Shown piece after piece: positions 34,317 to 46,406 of a stretch of DNA of 64,000 bases. The notes under the pieces are model-generated. The model did no database searches and had not been told where the DNA came from. It saw only the letters and a list, made by a program, of their open reading frames with translations. The DNA lies in NCBI GenBank assembly GCA_963920765.1, contig OY987251.1, forward strand, positions 2,978,501-3,042,500. Reading direction: 5' to 3'. The first letter of the stretch is position 1, and the number at the start of each line of letters is the position of its first letter. A program made the position numbers and the translations under genes. The stretch is from Ulota crispa (Eukaryota; Streptophyta; Bryopsida; Orthotrichales; Orthotrichaceae).

Positions 34317-34729
34317 CCAAACACAGCTTCATACGACAAGCTCAATGAACTCACGTATGCATCACGCACTCTTGGTAATTAAACAAGTGAACACAACACT
34401 CCAAATTTTAGCTCCCAATTGTTCTACTTTACAACGAGCATAGCCAACATTATATCCAACAAAATTTAGGCCAACTGCAAGCCTACAAGAAATTGGAGTA
34501 AAATGCTAGCAGTCAGCAGTATACCATATTTTAACTGCTTTTGGGCTGAACTTATGGGTTATTCAAAATATATAAGTAGTAATTCAAAATCGGTTTTGGT
34601 TTGCAAAACATTGGAAGATACTCGCAAAATATGGAGAAAATCTCTAAATAATCAGTTGCATAGGAAGTCCACAACTACCTGAATAGTTCATTGGTAGTTA
34701 AATACATTGTTTGTCTTTATTTTAAATGT

Positions 34730-37247
34730 TTAACCCCTATAGGACCAAGCATAGTTTTTCTCAGATAAGACTCAAAACTATCATTTCTAGTGATTTGATC
34801 CCAAAAAGATCTTTTTCTAAAAAAATCAAGCCTAACATTAGGATTTTGTAGGAGAATCATTCAAGAACATACCATAAAAACTTTGTGAAGTTTGACCGTG
34901 CGGATTGAGAGATATGATCATCTAAAGGTAGTGTATGAAGTTTTTTCTACCCTTGCCCAAAATTTTCAGGTACCTTTGACCATATGTGATAAACAATTTT
35001 TGCACTATACGAGGAGTGCACTTCCTTTTTTTTATTGTACATGTGCAATTGAATGGAGGATTATTATAATTGCCTTGGTCCTAAATTTTTGACATGGCTT
35101 TATAAACAATAAGCATCATTGAAATGGGTGTGGGCTCTTTATAAATAATGAAGGGTAGGGCATAATAATAAGAATTATAAATTTTTTAGTTATACAATAG
35201 CCTTGCCAATATTCAAAAAACATAATCTACTTTTATTGGATGTATTTTAATTACTTAATGGTTAGCTAAAGTATCCTATGTTTTCAGTATGACAATGTAT
35301 TCCATATTTGATCCTTGTCCAAGTATCCAATGTTAGCTATTTTCATCTAAACTCATTTCTCCATGCTAGTGCAATACAAAAAAAAAAAAAAAAAATTGGT
35401 AGGTTTTGTGATTTGGTTAGACATATGCTAGGGTTAAAAGGTTTGTGGTTGAAGTGGAATGGGTTTCCCTACTTTTTCCTTCATCCTATATTGAATTTAA
35501 AAATCTGCTTTTAGGTATACTCTATGCTTTTCCATGCTTTTTGTTTTCTCTCAAGTTTTTGTTTGAAGTATTATGTGATTGGTTAAAATTTATATTTTGA
35601 GGTGTTTGGTCTTTGATTTTATGAGTGTAATTTCATTTGTGTCATTGTCTATTTATAATGAACATAAGGTATACAAAAACATCACAAGAACTTAATTCAA
35701 ATGAAATCTAGATTACATAAATTTTTCAGAATTTAGAAATTTAGGTAAATATAGCCTTATAGAAATCAAGATTTTTTACCTACATAGCCCCCATTTTATA
35801 GGGGCTTGAACGCACGCTACCCATGAACAACATATATTGTGCACTCTCCATGTTGCATTATTGGTGCTGAAGAGATTTGTCTAACATGCTCTAAATCATG
35901 TTAGGCATATCTCTCCAAGTTTTTATGATTAACCAAGATATGGAACACACCCTCCATGGCCTTGCATTGCAAACATGTGCTTGAAATTCATAGTACACTA
36001 AGGTTTTTTGCCAACCAAGTTTTTTGAAGATATATTAATTAAAGAAGATAAAAATCCAAATGGTGGGTTGGAAGAGTTTAGCTTCATTGACAATCTCAAG
36101 AAAGAAAATTGAAAAAAGAACCAAATCTCTAGTAGCTATTGCAATTCAAAGTTTGATGTATTTATCAAACACAAGAATGTATTTATTTAGTACACTATTG
36201 CTTTGGATAGATTCAAATGAAGGGTCATCCCTTCATTGGTTCTCCTTGGGGAGTGAATGCAAGGTTGAGTGGCTCAATTTTGGCAAAAGTCCCTATTTTC
36301 AAAGTCCTATAAGTGGGTTTGAGGATTTTGATTCAATTGTTAGTTTGTAATTGCATCAAGTGTCTTGGTAGCTAAGTGGCCTCTTCATGTCTACAATGGA
36401 CTTATAAACTCAATCCAATGGTCCAATGTCTTTGGATTTGTTTTTTTTGAAATTACCCATTGTAGGCTGTGTTCTAGGGCTTAGACTTGTATCAACCAAA
36501 GTTGTTCAAAAAGTCCTTATTGCTAGAGGCGCACCTAGAACTTAGAAAATTACTCAAGTTACAAAAAGAAAAATTGGAAAAACAAAAAAAAGGAGAAAAA
36601 GAACTCGTAAGATTGAAGGTTCAAAAAGGCCTCAAGAAGTCCTTTGCAAACATTCTATACACATTTACAAAACAAGATTATAATTTCTTAAAAATTTATC
36701 CAAATACCCACTAGAATCCTAGTCCTCTATATTCTCTTAAGTAACTATGTTATCTTTAAAAAGTCCTTGAAAAACTTGCTGCCAGCAGAAATGTCACACG
36801 TTCTTCAAAAGTCATGTACACTTCCATAAAATGCCAAAGAAGAAACTAAACAACATTATTGTAGTTACAATGAAGTTTAAATCTTTATAATAGACTTTTT
36901 TTTCTTTTTTGAAAATTTCCAATGTACCTTTTAGGCATTTGAAAATTGGATGTGTGTAGTTTTTTTAGTGTGACACAATTTTGAGCCACTCAACCATGCA
37001 TTCACCCTAGAAGAAGTCAACAAAAATGGCATGCCCAAGCTACCCCTCCAACTAAAATTTACATGCTTACCCTTATAACTTCTGAACCGTAAATCAAAAT
37101 TTGGTAAAAATTGCTCTCCTACATAATCTTTGCAAAACTCTTCCTTTGGAGAAAAAACTATAGAATTTGGTCATAAATTGTAGTGACATGACCTTGCCCA
37201 AATTCCATTTATTCCTCAAAGGGACAACTTGTCCTTCAGGGGGTTAA
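34730..37247. mobile_element. TTAA-bounded element interrupted by ~1.6 kb of other sequence
   Basis: Left TTAACCCCTATAGGACCAAG; right TTGTCCTTCAGGGGGTTAA. The first ~370 bp and last ~300 bp match the 30962-31858 subfamily, so the middle (about 35.1-36.95 kb) is probably a later insertion or series of insertions. An inverted repeat of about 27 bp (near 36250 and 36982, GTTGAGTGGCTCAATTTTG on one side) lies in it. A 17-A run is at 35380. No gene recognised. Confidence 0.6.
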
Positions 37248-37383
37248 GTACTTATGTCAGTTGTCAACAAAATGTAAACTCAATTACCAAAGCATTAAAA
37301 ACATTATGCAAACTTGCAAAATTTGGTAGCCTTGACCAAATTCTCTTAAGTCACCCATTAAAGAATGAAAGATGAGAAAAGCA

Positions 37384-37480
37384 CTAGTAGAAAGAACATG
37401 TCCACAATGACTATAAAAAATGTCCCCAAGGACTCTATTTTTGTCATTGTGGACACATTTTTTACTTCCTTATAAAACTC
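37384..37480. mobile_element. Partial CACTA-like MITE
   Basis: It starts CACTAGTAGAAAGAACATG and contains the inverted pair TGTCCACAATGAC / GTCATTGTGGACA (37408 and 37453). The opposite CACTA end was not found, so this is a fragment or a decayed copy. Confidence 0.45.
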
Positions 37481-37747
37481 TCCACATCTTTGGTACATTT
37501 CTATTTAAGAATGAACCAAATCAAAAGAAGATTCAAGATATCAAAGATTCAATGATAATCAACATTTCTTTGACATAACATTGCTACTCTCATGTTTAGT
37601 TAATAATTGAAAAGAGAAATACTTGACTCAACAGACATCATGGTCTTGAACATTGCAATCTAGGAATACTTGCCAAATGGTTCTAAAAATGCAACTATGA
37701 AACTCATGATATACAATTCTAAAGTTGAAGTTGTGGATTACATGATA

Positions 37748-38121
37748 TAAGGTAGGTGCACCCATCCCCGTCATGTTCCCATGGGCATTACCTGACATTT
37801 TCAGGGACTAACAATTATAAATCAAATGGTTATGAGTAATTAAGTGATAGTTGTGGGTGACAAAGTGATGACTGTGGGTGACTAGCATGATGGCTTTGAG
37901 TACCCATCTCACTATTTAAGAACCAACAAGCCTTGTTTTTAGCATCTCTTACACATGGTTCCTACAGTGATTTTGGACTTTGAAAATTTTTTGTGAACAA
38001 ATGCATACAATTGGAACCTTGAAACTGATGCCAATATTTTTAATTTCCACTTCCTAACTTACAATATTGTTTCACCTACTCCAAAGCCCTTATTTCCACG
38101 CTTATGGCTGCGCCTACCTTA
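37748..38121. mobile_element. TA-bounded element with AGGTAGGTGCACCC ends
   Basis: Left TAAGGTAGGTGCACCCATC; right TATGGCTGCGCCTACCTTA. The terminal core is that of the other TA/AGGTAG elements, but the subterminal sequence differs. 374 bp, non-coding. Confidence 0.65.
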
Positions 38122-39819
38122 TGATTCTAAAGTTGTGAAATTTTACATACAATTCTCAAGTTGACATTATTTTGGTGATCTATTTGTATTTTGTGTTGCA
38201 ATCATAAAAATGGTACTAACCAAGCACTACCCAAGAATGTTAGATAAGAAGAACAGCTTCAAAATCACAAAAGAACAAAAAAAATGAACAAATCAAAACT
38301 CAAAAAAACAAGTCATCAATCAAAAGGCAAATAAAGGGGGGAGTGTTCATGGGATTGTTACAAATTTCTTACCAAGCTCCAAACACAACTATTAAATGTA
38401 TGCGACAATTACTTTAACATCAATCAATATCTATAGTTCACAATTTAAAAAGAAAAGTATACTACTTAAACTAATACACTAAAAATCTTATTTATAGTGA
38501 ATTCAAAGAAATCTGTGATGATGATAAAACATGATTTTTTTTAATAATGCAAGACAAATTCATAGATGCACAAACATTTGGGAAGATTTAAAATGCAATC
38601 AAAGAAAGTTGCATAAAAAAATCAAAACAAATTTGAGGGAATCCAACAATCTTGTACATATCTAGTGCATTTTTTTTAATATTAAATTAGTAAAGCAATT
38701 AATGCTCCTTTGAGCATATTTGAAACTTGAACAAATAAGGAACATAGATGCTACAATGGCATAGAATTCAGCATTTTTGATTCCTTAAATTGACACAATA
38801 GTGCCATATAGCAAATATCAATTTAATAATAACATATGAATTATGGTTTAAGGAATGACAAGGCTTGTTCTAAAACATTCTTGGAAATAATCATGTAGCT
38901 TTTCCATTTCTTTTAATTTTCACTTCAAGTTCAATTACACTCCTAGATGCATTGTTTTGATTTTATTATATTGCATTGTCATTAATGCTTTTTTTTGTAA
39001 ATGAAAAACATGTATTATTATAATTGTATTGCAAAATTTTCACCAATATAAGATGTATGCTAAATTTATTAAGATATTATATTTAATTTCACAAATGTAT
39101 AATTTTTTCAACATTTGCACTTGGATATACAAGTAATCTAGACTTTTGAGAGAGTGAAAGACACAATAGTAGAAAGTATTTCATTAGATCTTGCAATGTT
39201 TATATTCCATTGAAAAGTATTTATTGAAAGATTTTTATGAAATGAGCAAGAGTTTTCTAACATATTTTGCTCATATTTATATAAAATCATGTGCACTTTT
39301 TATGCCCTACTTGCCTCATGCATAAGTGCAAGTATTAATTTTGGTATATTGCATAGATGACAAAAGGTTATTAAAGTCAATAATGTGGCATTTTGTATTG
39401 TGTAGAAAGCGGTTGAGAAATCTTAATTTGTATTCCATCTAGGTATCTTTTCACAACATTTGCATTATAGCTATAAAGTTTGAATGTATTCTAGAATAAA
39501 CTTTGTACACCAAATGAAGTGTGGGTTTGCCTAATTTACTTCACAACCTCTTACAACCTTCACTTTGTAAGTTTTGTATCTAAACCATCATGCCTCCAAA
39601 ATGTACTTGACCATTTGCAATTTACTTTTTAAGCATTTTTGAAAAACAAAAACATTTACATACATTTTTCTTGCATTTCCATACTGCCTCAAAGCTTACA
39701 GGGTTAGTTTTTGCTATAGTATCTTGACCCGTTTGCTTTGTGAAAGCTCAATGATGAAGCACTAACCTAACATGATTCTTGAGGGTTGCACCAAGAGCCA
39801 ACTTCTATGGACAATCTCA
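38122..39819. other. AT-rich spacer, possible LTR start at 38346
   Basis: AATAAAGGGGGGAG at about 38332-38345 looks like a polypurine tract and is followed by TGTTCATGGG, as at a plus-strand 3' LTR. Neither a second LTR, a primer-binding site nor any gag-pol sequence was found nearby, so this remains a weak call. Nothing else is recognised. Confidence 0.3.
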
Positions 39820-40539
39820 CATTAGGAAAAATATGAGCCCTCCACAAGGCCCTTAAAAACCCCTTTCAAGGGGTCTCCTTAATTGTTTTAAGGGACAACA
39901 AAAATTCCTTACTCCCTATTATGCTTTTGACTACAATCATGGCTCACATTGGCATGTCCAATTCTTATTGGATGTCACAATTACTTGTACAAGTTACCAT
40001 GACATTTTTTCACAATATTAATACTTTTAGCGTAGTACTTGTGAGGCCCTTTGGGGCTGACGTTTTTGACATTACTGGCTTTTAATAAGAGCGCATGCAT
40101 TACTAAAATAAGTCATAGACATCAAAGCCTTAGGGTGCGGTTTAGGGGGCAATCATTTGTTCAGATACTAGTAATATTCGAGCCCATATTTAGATGCACT
40201 AGAATTATTAAAGCCTTGGAGCTGGCCAAGGTTTTTTTTTCATTTGTAAAGAACGTTGAACCAGCTCCTAATTGCCAAGTATGCTACTCACTATTTGCAT
40301 AGGAAAACAGGGTTAAACATTTAGTGATGATGCTATACCCATAGTAGGAAAACAATTAAGAAATTGTGCATGGTACTAGACTTCCATTTTCTATTCATGG
40401 TTTTTGTCATGTACAATAGGAGTGTCATACGAGGTAGAGACACTTCATACAAGCATTTTATGTACTTAGTCTAGGCCCAATAAATGTTAAGAGAGACCAT
40501 TCTTAAGGGCCTTATGGAGGGCTCATATTTTTGCTAATG
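39820..40539. mobile_element. DNA transposon with 37-bp terminal inverted repeats
   Basis: Left CATTAGGAAAAATATGAGCC continuing to AAGGCCCTTAA; the right end 40503-40539 is its reverse complement with about two mismatches. 720 bp. An internal frame of 83 codons (40051-40302) has no recognised relatives. The superfamily is undetermined because no clear target duplication is visible. Confidence 0.75.
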
Positions 40540-40806
40540 ATTGAAAAAGGGAGGAAATGACAAACAAGTTCTAGAACATTTCATGGAAGTATGCTTGAAA
40601 CCAATAGAACCATAAAACAAAAATGGTGTTTTAGCCAATTTCTAGCGAGAATCATGGAAATTTTTAGGAGAATCTCTTTTCTAATATTGGAAGACGCTAA
40701 TGACCGTAGCTAATTGTTATTGCTCATGGAAGTTGGCACAAAGAACAAAATTTTATGTTACCATTGGAATTAGAAAACTCAATACCACAAAAAAACTTTG
40801 GGAATT

Positions 40807-40894
40807 GATATGTGCACACCCAAGGTTTGATATGTGCACACCCAAGGTTTGATATGTGCACACCCAAGGTTTGATATGTGCACACCCAATGTTT
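40807..40894. repeat. 22-bp tandem repeat, four copies
   Basis: GATATGTGCACACCCAAGGT plus TT begins at 40807, 40829, 40851 and 40873 (the last with AATGTTT). It is the subterminal repeat of the surrounding 4.1-kb element; a reverse-oriented relative is near 44885-44925. Confidence 0.9.
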
Positions 40895-40904
40895 AATATA
40901 CCTG

Positions 40905-41240
40905 GGGGGTAAATTTTGGATATTTACCACTGTCTAACAACTTGAATTTGAAAAGTTAGAATTCAAATTTGGATTTAGAGACTTTGGTTTAGTCCAAAAT
41001 CATGAATGAGGTTACAATTGAACAACACTTAGTGAATGAGCTAGCTTAGCTAGGAGGCAAATTATTACTTTTACGCTTTTTTATAAAAAAAAAAACTAAG
41101 CTTTTCCATTGGATGTTGTTCAATTGTAACCTCCTTTGAGATTCTAAAGAAAATCAAGGTCTCTAAATCCAAATCTAAATACAAACTTTCCAAGTTTAGC
41201 TTGTTGATGATAAATATCTACAATTTACCCTCTTAGTGTT
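40905..41240. repeat. Fold-back with arms of ~130-145 bp
   Basis: GGGGTAAATTTTGGATATTT near 40905 pairs with AAATATCTACAATTTACCCT near 41212. Inside, AATTTGGATTTAGAGAC pairs with GTCTCTAAATCCAAAT, and GGTTACAATTGAACAACA with TGTTGTTCAATTGTAACC. The A-rich loop is near 41085. Arms are imperfect, with small gaps. Confidence 0.8.
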
Positions 41241-41704
41241 GTGACAATCCAGAATGTAGTAAATATACATATTATAGTAATACACAAATAAATCAATCCC
41301 TTCCAGCCAAAAAGTTGTTGTTTTCTTAATCGGAAACATGAGAATGGTTGAAATGAATGGTTGGCACAATATAGTAATCCCAGATTAGATAAACCGGTTA
41401 AATAGAGGTATCATAGGTCCTCCTTAAATTTAGATAAGAGTCCAAGATTCATCCTTGAATCCAGACGGAAGAGTTTCTCTGATAGCGGTGCTAGTATTGG
41501 GTGGTCCAAGAATCCATAGAAGTAGTACCAAACCCAGTATTGGGATTGGCTTGGTACCCCAACAGTTTCCATCACATCACTAAACAGGGCTTAGAGAAGG
41601 GCATTTAAACTCCTAATCATCAATCGCCAATGGCTGCAACAGTCTAATCAGTCGCCGGGATTGAGATTAGGAGGGAAGGGCAAACGGATTCCTCACTTAC
41701 CTTT

Positions 41705-43640
41705 TTGCCCTCACTCTCCTTTTCTTGCCTTGGGATAGTTTTGAGCAAGTTTAGAGCGCTATCAGAGCTTAGCCGTAGCATTGTTCTAGTCTTTGTTAGT
41801 TTTCAATTTGTAGTGTTTCCGGGAACGATGGAAAAAGAGAAGGAAGCAGCACATATAGCTCTCAGATTTGTGACCCCGGGTATATCCAAGGAGTACAACA
41901 AGCGGATGATGCTGGAGGAGGATTTGCAACAAATGAGCTGTCAAGGATTGTTGGAAATGCCATGGCTATTTAAGGACTGGGACATGGTGTGAGAGTTCCT
42001 AGAGGAGCCGCAAAGTCAATGGGAGGGCACAAAGCGAGCTCATTTGACTTTGTAGGGGAATGAGGACTGGTGCACTATTTACCATTTTGATCCTGTCGCA
42101 GAGAGATTGGCCTCCCAAACCAACAACTTCAGCACAAGTAAATTCACCACCGGACCTCACTCAAAGAATGGCTATTCGGTTGCAGATGCTAAGAATCCTT
42201 GTGAGGGGAGGTTGCTTGAGTTCCTAAACCTTATTTTGCTCCCGAAGCGGCTTACTTGACCGTCACTCTTGCCAATACCATTTATGGGTCATTGACAGGG
42301 GATTGGCCAGTAAATTGGGGTGTAGTAATCCGAGACCTAGTTATGAAGATGACCAGATTGTTAGGAAATACCAATGCCTCTGGGCTTAGCCCCTTTCTAT
42401 ACCATCTGTATCATTCCTTGGATTTATTGGAGAAGACTGAGAAGATAGCTTACAAGTTAGTTTTAGTAATACTAAAGCATGACTTGGTTCTAGAGGCGGA
42501 TCCGGAAGAAGAACCAAAGGAGGAGAAGAATGAAGAGACTTCAGAGTAGGAGAGAAAGAGGGGAGCCAAGGGGAAGGGTAAGGAGCTGGTTGAGGGAATC
42601 GGAGGGACAGACCAACCAAATGAGAAGGAACCCAAGGTGTCCCAAGCAACCCGAGCCTTTGCTGGGATTATAGCTCAATTGGAAGAGCATCAGGTGGAGG
42701 TCATGCTTGATCAAGAAATACTTGGTAAGGTATGTGCACTGGTAGGAGTCTTTCACTCTCACAAAATATTCAATAAAGTGAAGACTTTTGACTGCTCAAG
42801 AGGGCCAATGAATTGGAAGTTGAGAGGTTATCCGAAAAGGTGACCAACCTCCGAGCCCAATTGAGACAAGATGCAGATGAAGACAAATTGGCCAACAAGG
42901 CATTCCATGATATTACCAATCTCCGGAGTTTTGTGGTGATTCCAAGCAACGTGGTAAATAAGGCCAAATTGTTTGATGCTGAAGTCCTAAAGGAAGGACT
43001 ACAGGTGGTGTCAAAGCTAGTTGGGGTCTTGGAGGAGTACGCGGAGAGGATGGAATTGACCCTACAGCAGATGAAGGATATCTTGCACAACCCCAAGGTT
43101 AGACCAAAAGGAGGGGAAAGATCCGAAAAGGCCAAAGAAGCTACCCTTGCTAAGAAGACCCCTCCACCTCCGTTGCCTTGTCCCATTGAATAAAAAGAAG
43201 CCGAGGAGGTTAGAACTCCACGTTCTATGCGACTTCCTTGTAAGGTTGACTTCGGACCGGAAGATGAATCGATGCTCTGATCTTGGACTTGAAGCCAGAC
43301 CCAAACAACACCTGACAATGGAGGCCCAGCTAAAGTAGCAAGTCTGGTGAAGAGGAAGACAATAGAGAAGTGTTGCCACGAGTCAAATTCCCCAATCCCG
43401 ATTGATCTAGATGATGAGCCATCCGCCTCTAGCACACAAAGAGAGAATAATTCCAAAAAGTTGCGAGAAAAATTTGGAGATTCTAATCCAAAGGTGGTGG
43501 CTCTGTCATGAAGAGGGAAGAAAAAGTCCAGCCTGAAGAAAGGAAAGACCACAAAGGGGACCCGAGCTCCAGCTAGCAAAAAACAACTGATCTAGAAGGG
43601 AGTACCCGGGGCTTTGAAAAAGAGGAAGGACGCCTAGTTA
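41705..43640 (+). pseudogene. Decayed transposon-type ORF, gag-like/coiled-coil
   Basis: Successive plus-strand frames give one protein-like trail: a start at 41828 (MEKEKEAAHIALRF...), an in-frame TGA at 41990-41992, a continuation from 42256 in another phase with a TAG at 42547, then a Glu/Lys-rich coiled-coil-like segment from 42813 to 43190 after a further phase change, ending in a basic, Pro-rich tail. At least three lesions are visible, so it is not functional. The style resembles plant transposon gag-like proteins, but no catalytic motif was recognised and no family can be named. Confidence 0.6.
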
Positions 43641-44937
43641 TATAGTGGTAGTAATAATAGTGGGGCTAGGATAAATAAAATAAAGTTTATATACTTCAAA
43701 AAGTAAAGAGTAGTTGCTTTTTGATGAGATAAGCTTAGACGCGCAGATCCAAAATTTCAGGATATGAGATCCGCTATTATCTGAACTTTGCAAGAGGAAG
43801 GGAGGACCACCAATTTTTGGAATCAGTGAATGTACGTGTCATTCTTTGGTCGGTAGCTTTTTGAAAGAAGATTTGTTAGGGTTTTCTTCAGAATTAGCTA
43901 TTAGAGGCAGAACTAACTTTGGTTGCCTTGGGCGATTGTATATTTTTGATTCTCCTAATGCAAGCAAAGTTTCTTATTGTAAAACTCTAAATTGATCACT
44001 TGGTGTTTTGTGCATGAGAATGTGAGTGTTTGAGAAGAGGAACAGAAGAAACCCCTAGATCTTGTCTGATCCGGTATCTAGGAAGCAAATCAAGGTGGTT
44101 GGAAAATTGCATGTACTAGAGGGCAATCTTTGTTTGGGCTTATGATCCGGATACCTTTATGAGGAATAACCACCTTTAAACTAGGACGATCCGGATAGCG
44201 ATCTTGATGCATGCTAGTCAACGGCTTGAGAGGTTCCACTACCATCAAAAGTAATTGTGAGCAAAGTAATCAAGATCCACTAATTATCCGGTTACCATCT
44301 TAGTAACCAAAACTGAGAAAGAGAGAGTCTATTGTTGTAGTACCTTGGAGGTTGCAGGGGTTTCCTAGGTGACTTGTTTGTCTTGAATCACTTTTGGATT
44401 GGCTGTGAGGAAGTAAATGCACCCTTTAGTCTTTGTATTCGTTGTTGTTGTTTTTGTTAGTGATACTTCATTCACTATAAACTCTTGAAGGGTAGGAATT
44501 CACTCTACCTTCCTTAATCAAATCGTGGAATCCTTTGTTAGAGAGGCTAAACTTCTGTAATGTGTTAACTGTTTGGTATCCAAATCTAGAAGAGGAACAA
44601 GGATTGGACACTCCTTCCAAAAGTTTGGATTGTTGATGAGAATAAGAGGATATAATTGGGAAATCCAATCTGTTGATCATAAAGCTCCCGGTTATTCTCC
44701 TATAAGTGTGTGTGTTTGTGGTTTGTGATTATTTGCAAATTAGAAACCAAATTTCTTCATCCTGTTCCGGTTATCTCTAGGATCTACAAACTAAATACTT
44801 GTGGAACAAAAACAAGTAATCTTCTTGGTATTTTAAGTCACTTTTAATGCCAACATGAGGATAAGTACTTTCTTGTGCTCTCATAGGTGTGCATATATCA
44901 CATCCCGGGTGTGCACATATCAATTCCCAAAACTTTA

Positions 44938-45307
44938 CACTCCAAACTTGCTTGTAGTTTGTGACACATGGAGATCTCGTGGCGTTAACCCCAAGGGCTA
45001 AAGTTTGTTTGGGGGCTAACTTTCTTAGGATTAGCCTTGGCTAATGCAGTTTAGCTTAAGCAAGGTGAACATTTTTGGGGACTAAATTCAAAGTACAATG
45101 TTCATCCAAGATTTTCCAAGTGTTGTGTAAGAGGGTGCTAAAGTAGGGGCTAACCTTTGAAGGATTAGTTTTGGTTGACGCCTCCAAAACTTTTTGTGTG
45201 AGTTTTTGAAGCTTGGCTTGCACAAAAGCTTACCTTGAATCCAAAAATGTCAAATAGTAGGCTATTAGATCATCTTTTCTTTGCATGAACTCAAATGATA
45301 CCCTAAA
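44938..45307. other. Spacer with short GGCTAA repeats
   Basis: Contains several GGGGCTAAC / GGGCTAAAG words (44990-45160) in loose repetition. No gene seen. Confidence 0.3.
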
Positions 45308-45522
45308 ATAGACATTCCCAATTTGGAGCATGAACCTAATGTGGTGCATATGTATACAAATTGTACATTTCAAATCTCAAATCTAGGCAAGTTGTAGATA
45401 GCTTGTTTTTTGTGTCACAGATTATAAACAATCTATAATTTGCCTAGACTTGAGATCTAAATGTACAATTGTATACATATGCACCACATTAGATTCATGC
45501 TCCAAATTGGGTATGTCTATCT
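45308..45522. mobile_element. Fold-back element, ~93-bp arms
   Basis: Arm 45308-45392 (ATAGACATTCCCAATTTGGA at its start) pairs with 45428-45522 with about 85% identity by eye, around a loop of about 35 bp. No coding sequence. It lies about 0.9 kb upstream of the 271-aa gene, within reach of its promoter. Confidence 0.8.
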
Positions 45523-45779
45523 TAACTCCCCCTTGTGAAGAAGGTTGCTCTCTTTGTTTGGATATATTTCCATGAGAAATTGGAACTGGAGGCCCATTCA
45601 AGTTGACCACGGGCAAAACAAAGAAAATTTCTGAAATCTTCACTATGCGTAGAGTTTAGAAAGCAGCCTCCAATTTTGGGTCCAAATCCTCCAAGAGTGT
45701 AGTTTGACTTTTACAAAATCGGAGGCTGGACCCCTCCAGTCCCCATGGAAAGGTATCCTTACATGTGCAGATTTCTGTC

Positions 45780-46406
45780 CAGGTTATTGATATTGCTAAT
45801 CTAAAAATCTTCCGGTGCTTCTGGAGTTCCGATACTCTCCGACCACACAGAGCAGCAGTGAGCTCCGGCTCAGGAAATGCGAGGAGCTTAGCCTTGAGAA
45901 CGCGAGTGCTGCAGCCATAGCTAGAAAGAAATTGAAGCTTTTCAAAACAAACTACGCCTCAGATTGCCCTTCCTTGTTCTGTTCACCGTCGGCCTTGATT
46001 GTCGCATTCGTCTCCGACCTTCTATATCAATCTTTCATCACCGAAACATGCTCCATGCTCTACAAGAAGCGTACTTGAACTCCGCATTCACAGATGGCTT
46101 GATATTATGTTTATGGCTTGATATTATATTTAGACGATGCGATGGGTTGCGCTGACGCTTGTAGCGGATGTGGTAAGAATTTGCGGATCGGGATTCACTC
46201 TGTGTTCTTCACAAGTGTCTCGTGATTGCGTGATAGCGGCTGGCATGGCACCGAAATCTTGGATCTCAATGATCTCTCACTTTTGCTTCGATCAGCATTT
46301 GTGGATCTTCTTGGCGAGGTTTCGACGAGAAACATTGTTGCCTGCTGAGTGCTGACGCTGTTGTTGTTGGATTGCACGCTAGTTGGACTTGTCGCACCCT
46401 CTCGCC
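45780..46406 (+). promoter_or_regulatory. Upstream region / 5' UTR of the 271-aa gene
   Basis: Composition switches from AT-rich to GC-moderate at about 45800, as at the other expressed-looking loci here. Several short frames are present but none is family-like. A transcription start cannot be fixed by eye. Confidence 0.35.

Larger units (their letters stand above)
40795..44937. mobile_element. ~4.1-kb element with inverted GATATGTGCACACCC-containing ends and a decayed gene
   Basis: The left end CTTTGGGAATTGATATGTGC continues with CACACCC; the right end at about 44909-44937 reads GGGTGTGCACATATCAATTC followed by CCAAAACTT, an inverted repeat of about 28 bp. Subterminal repeats of the same word occur on both sides. 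Between them lies a decayed coding region (41705-43640) in sequence less AT-rich than the surroundings. The symmetry argues for a DNA transposon, but an LTR-retroelement relic inside a smaller fold-back is possible. Confidence 0.55.

Noticed and set aside
38330..38360. Polypurine tract plus LTR start as evidence of a complete plus-strand retrotransposon
   Set aside because: No paired LTR, primer-binding site or pol sequence was found at a plausible distance; kept only as a low-confidence note.
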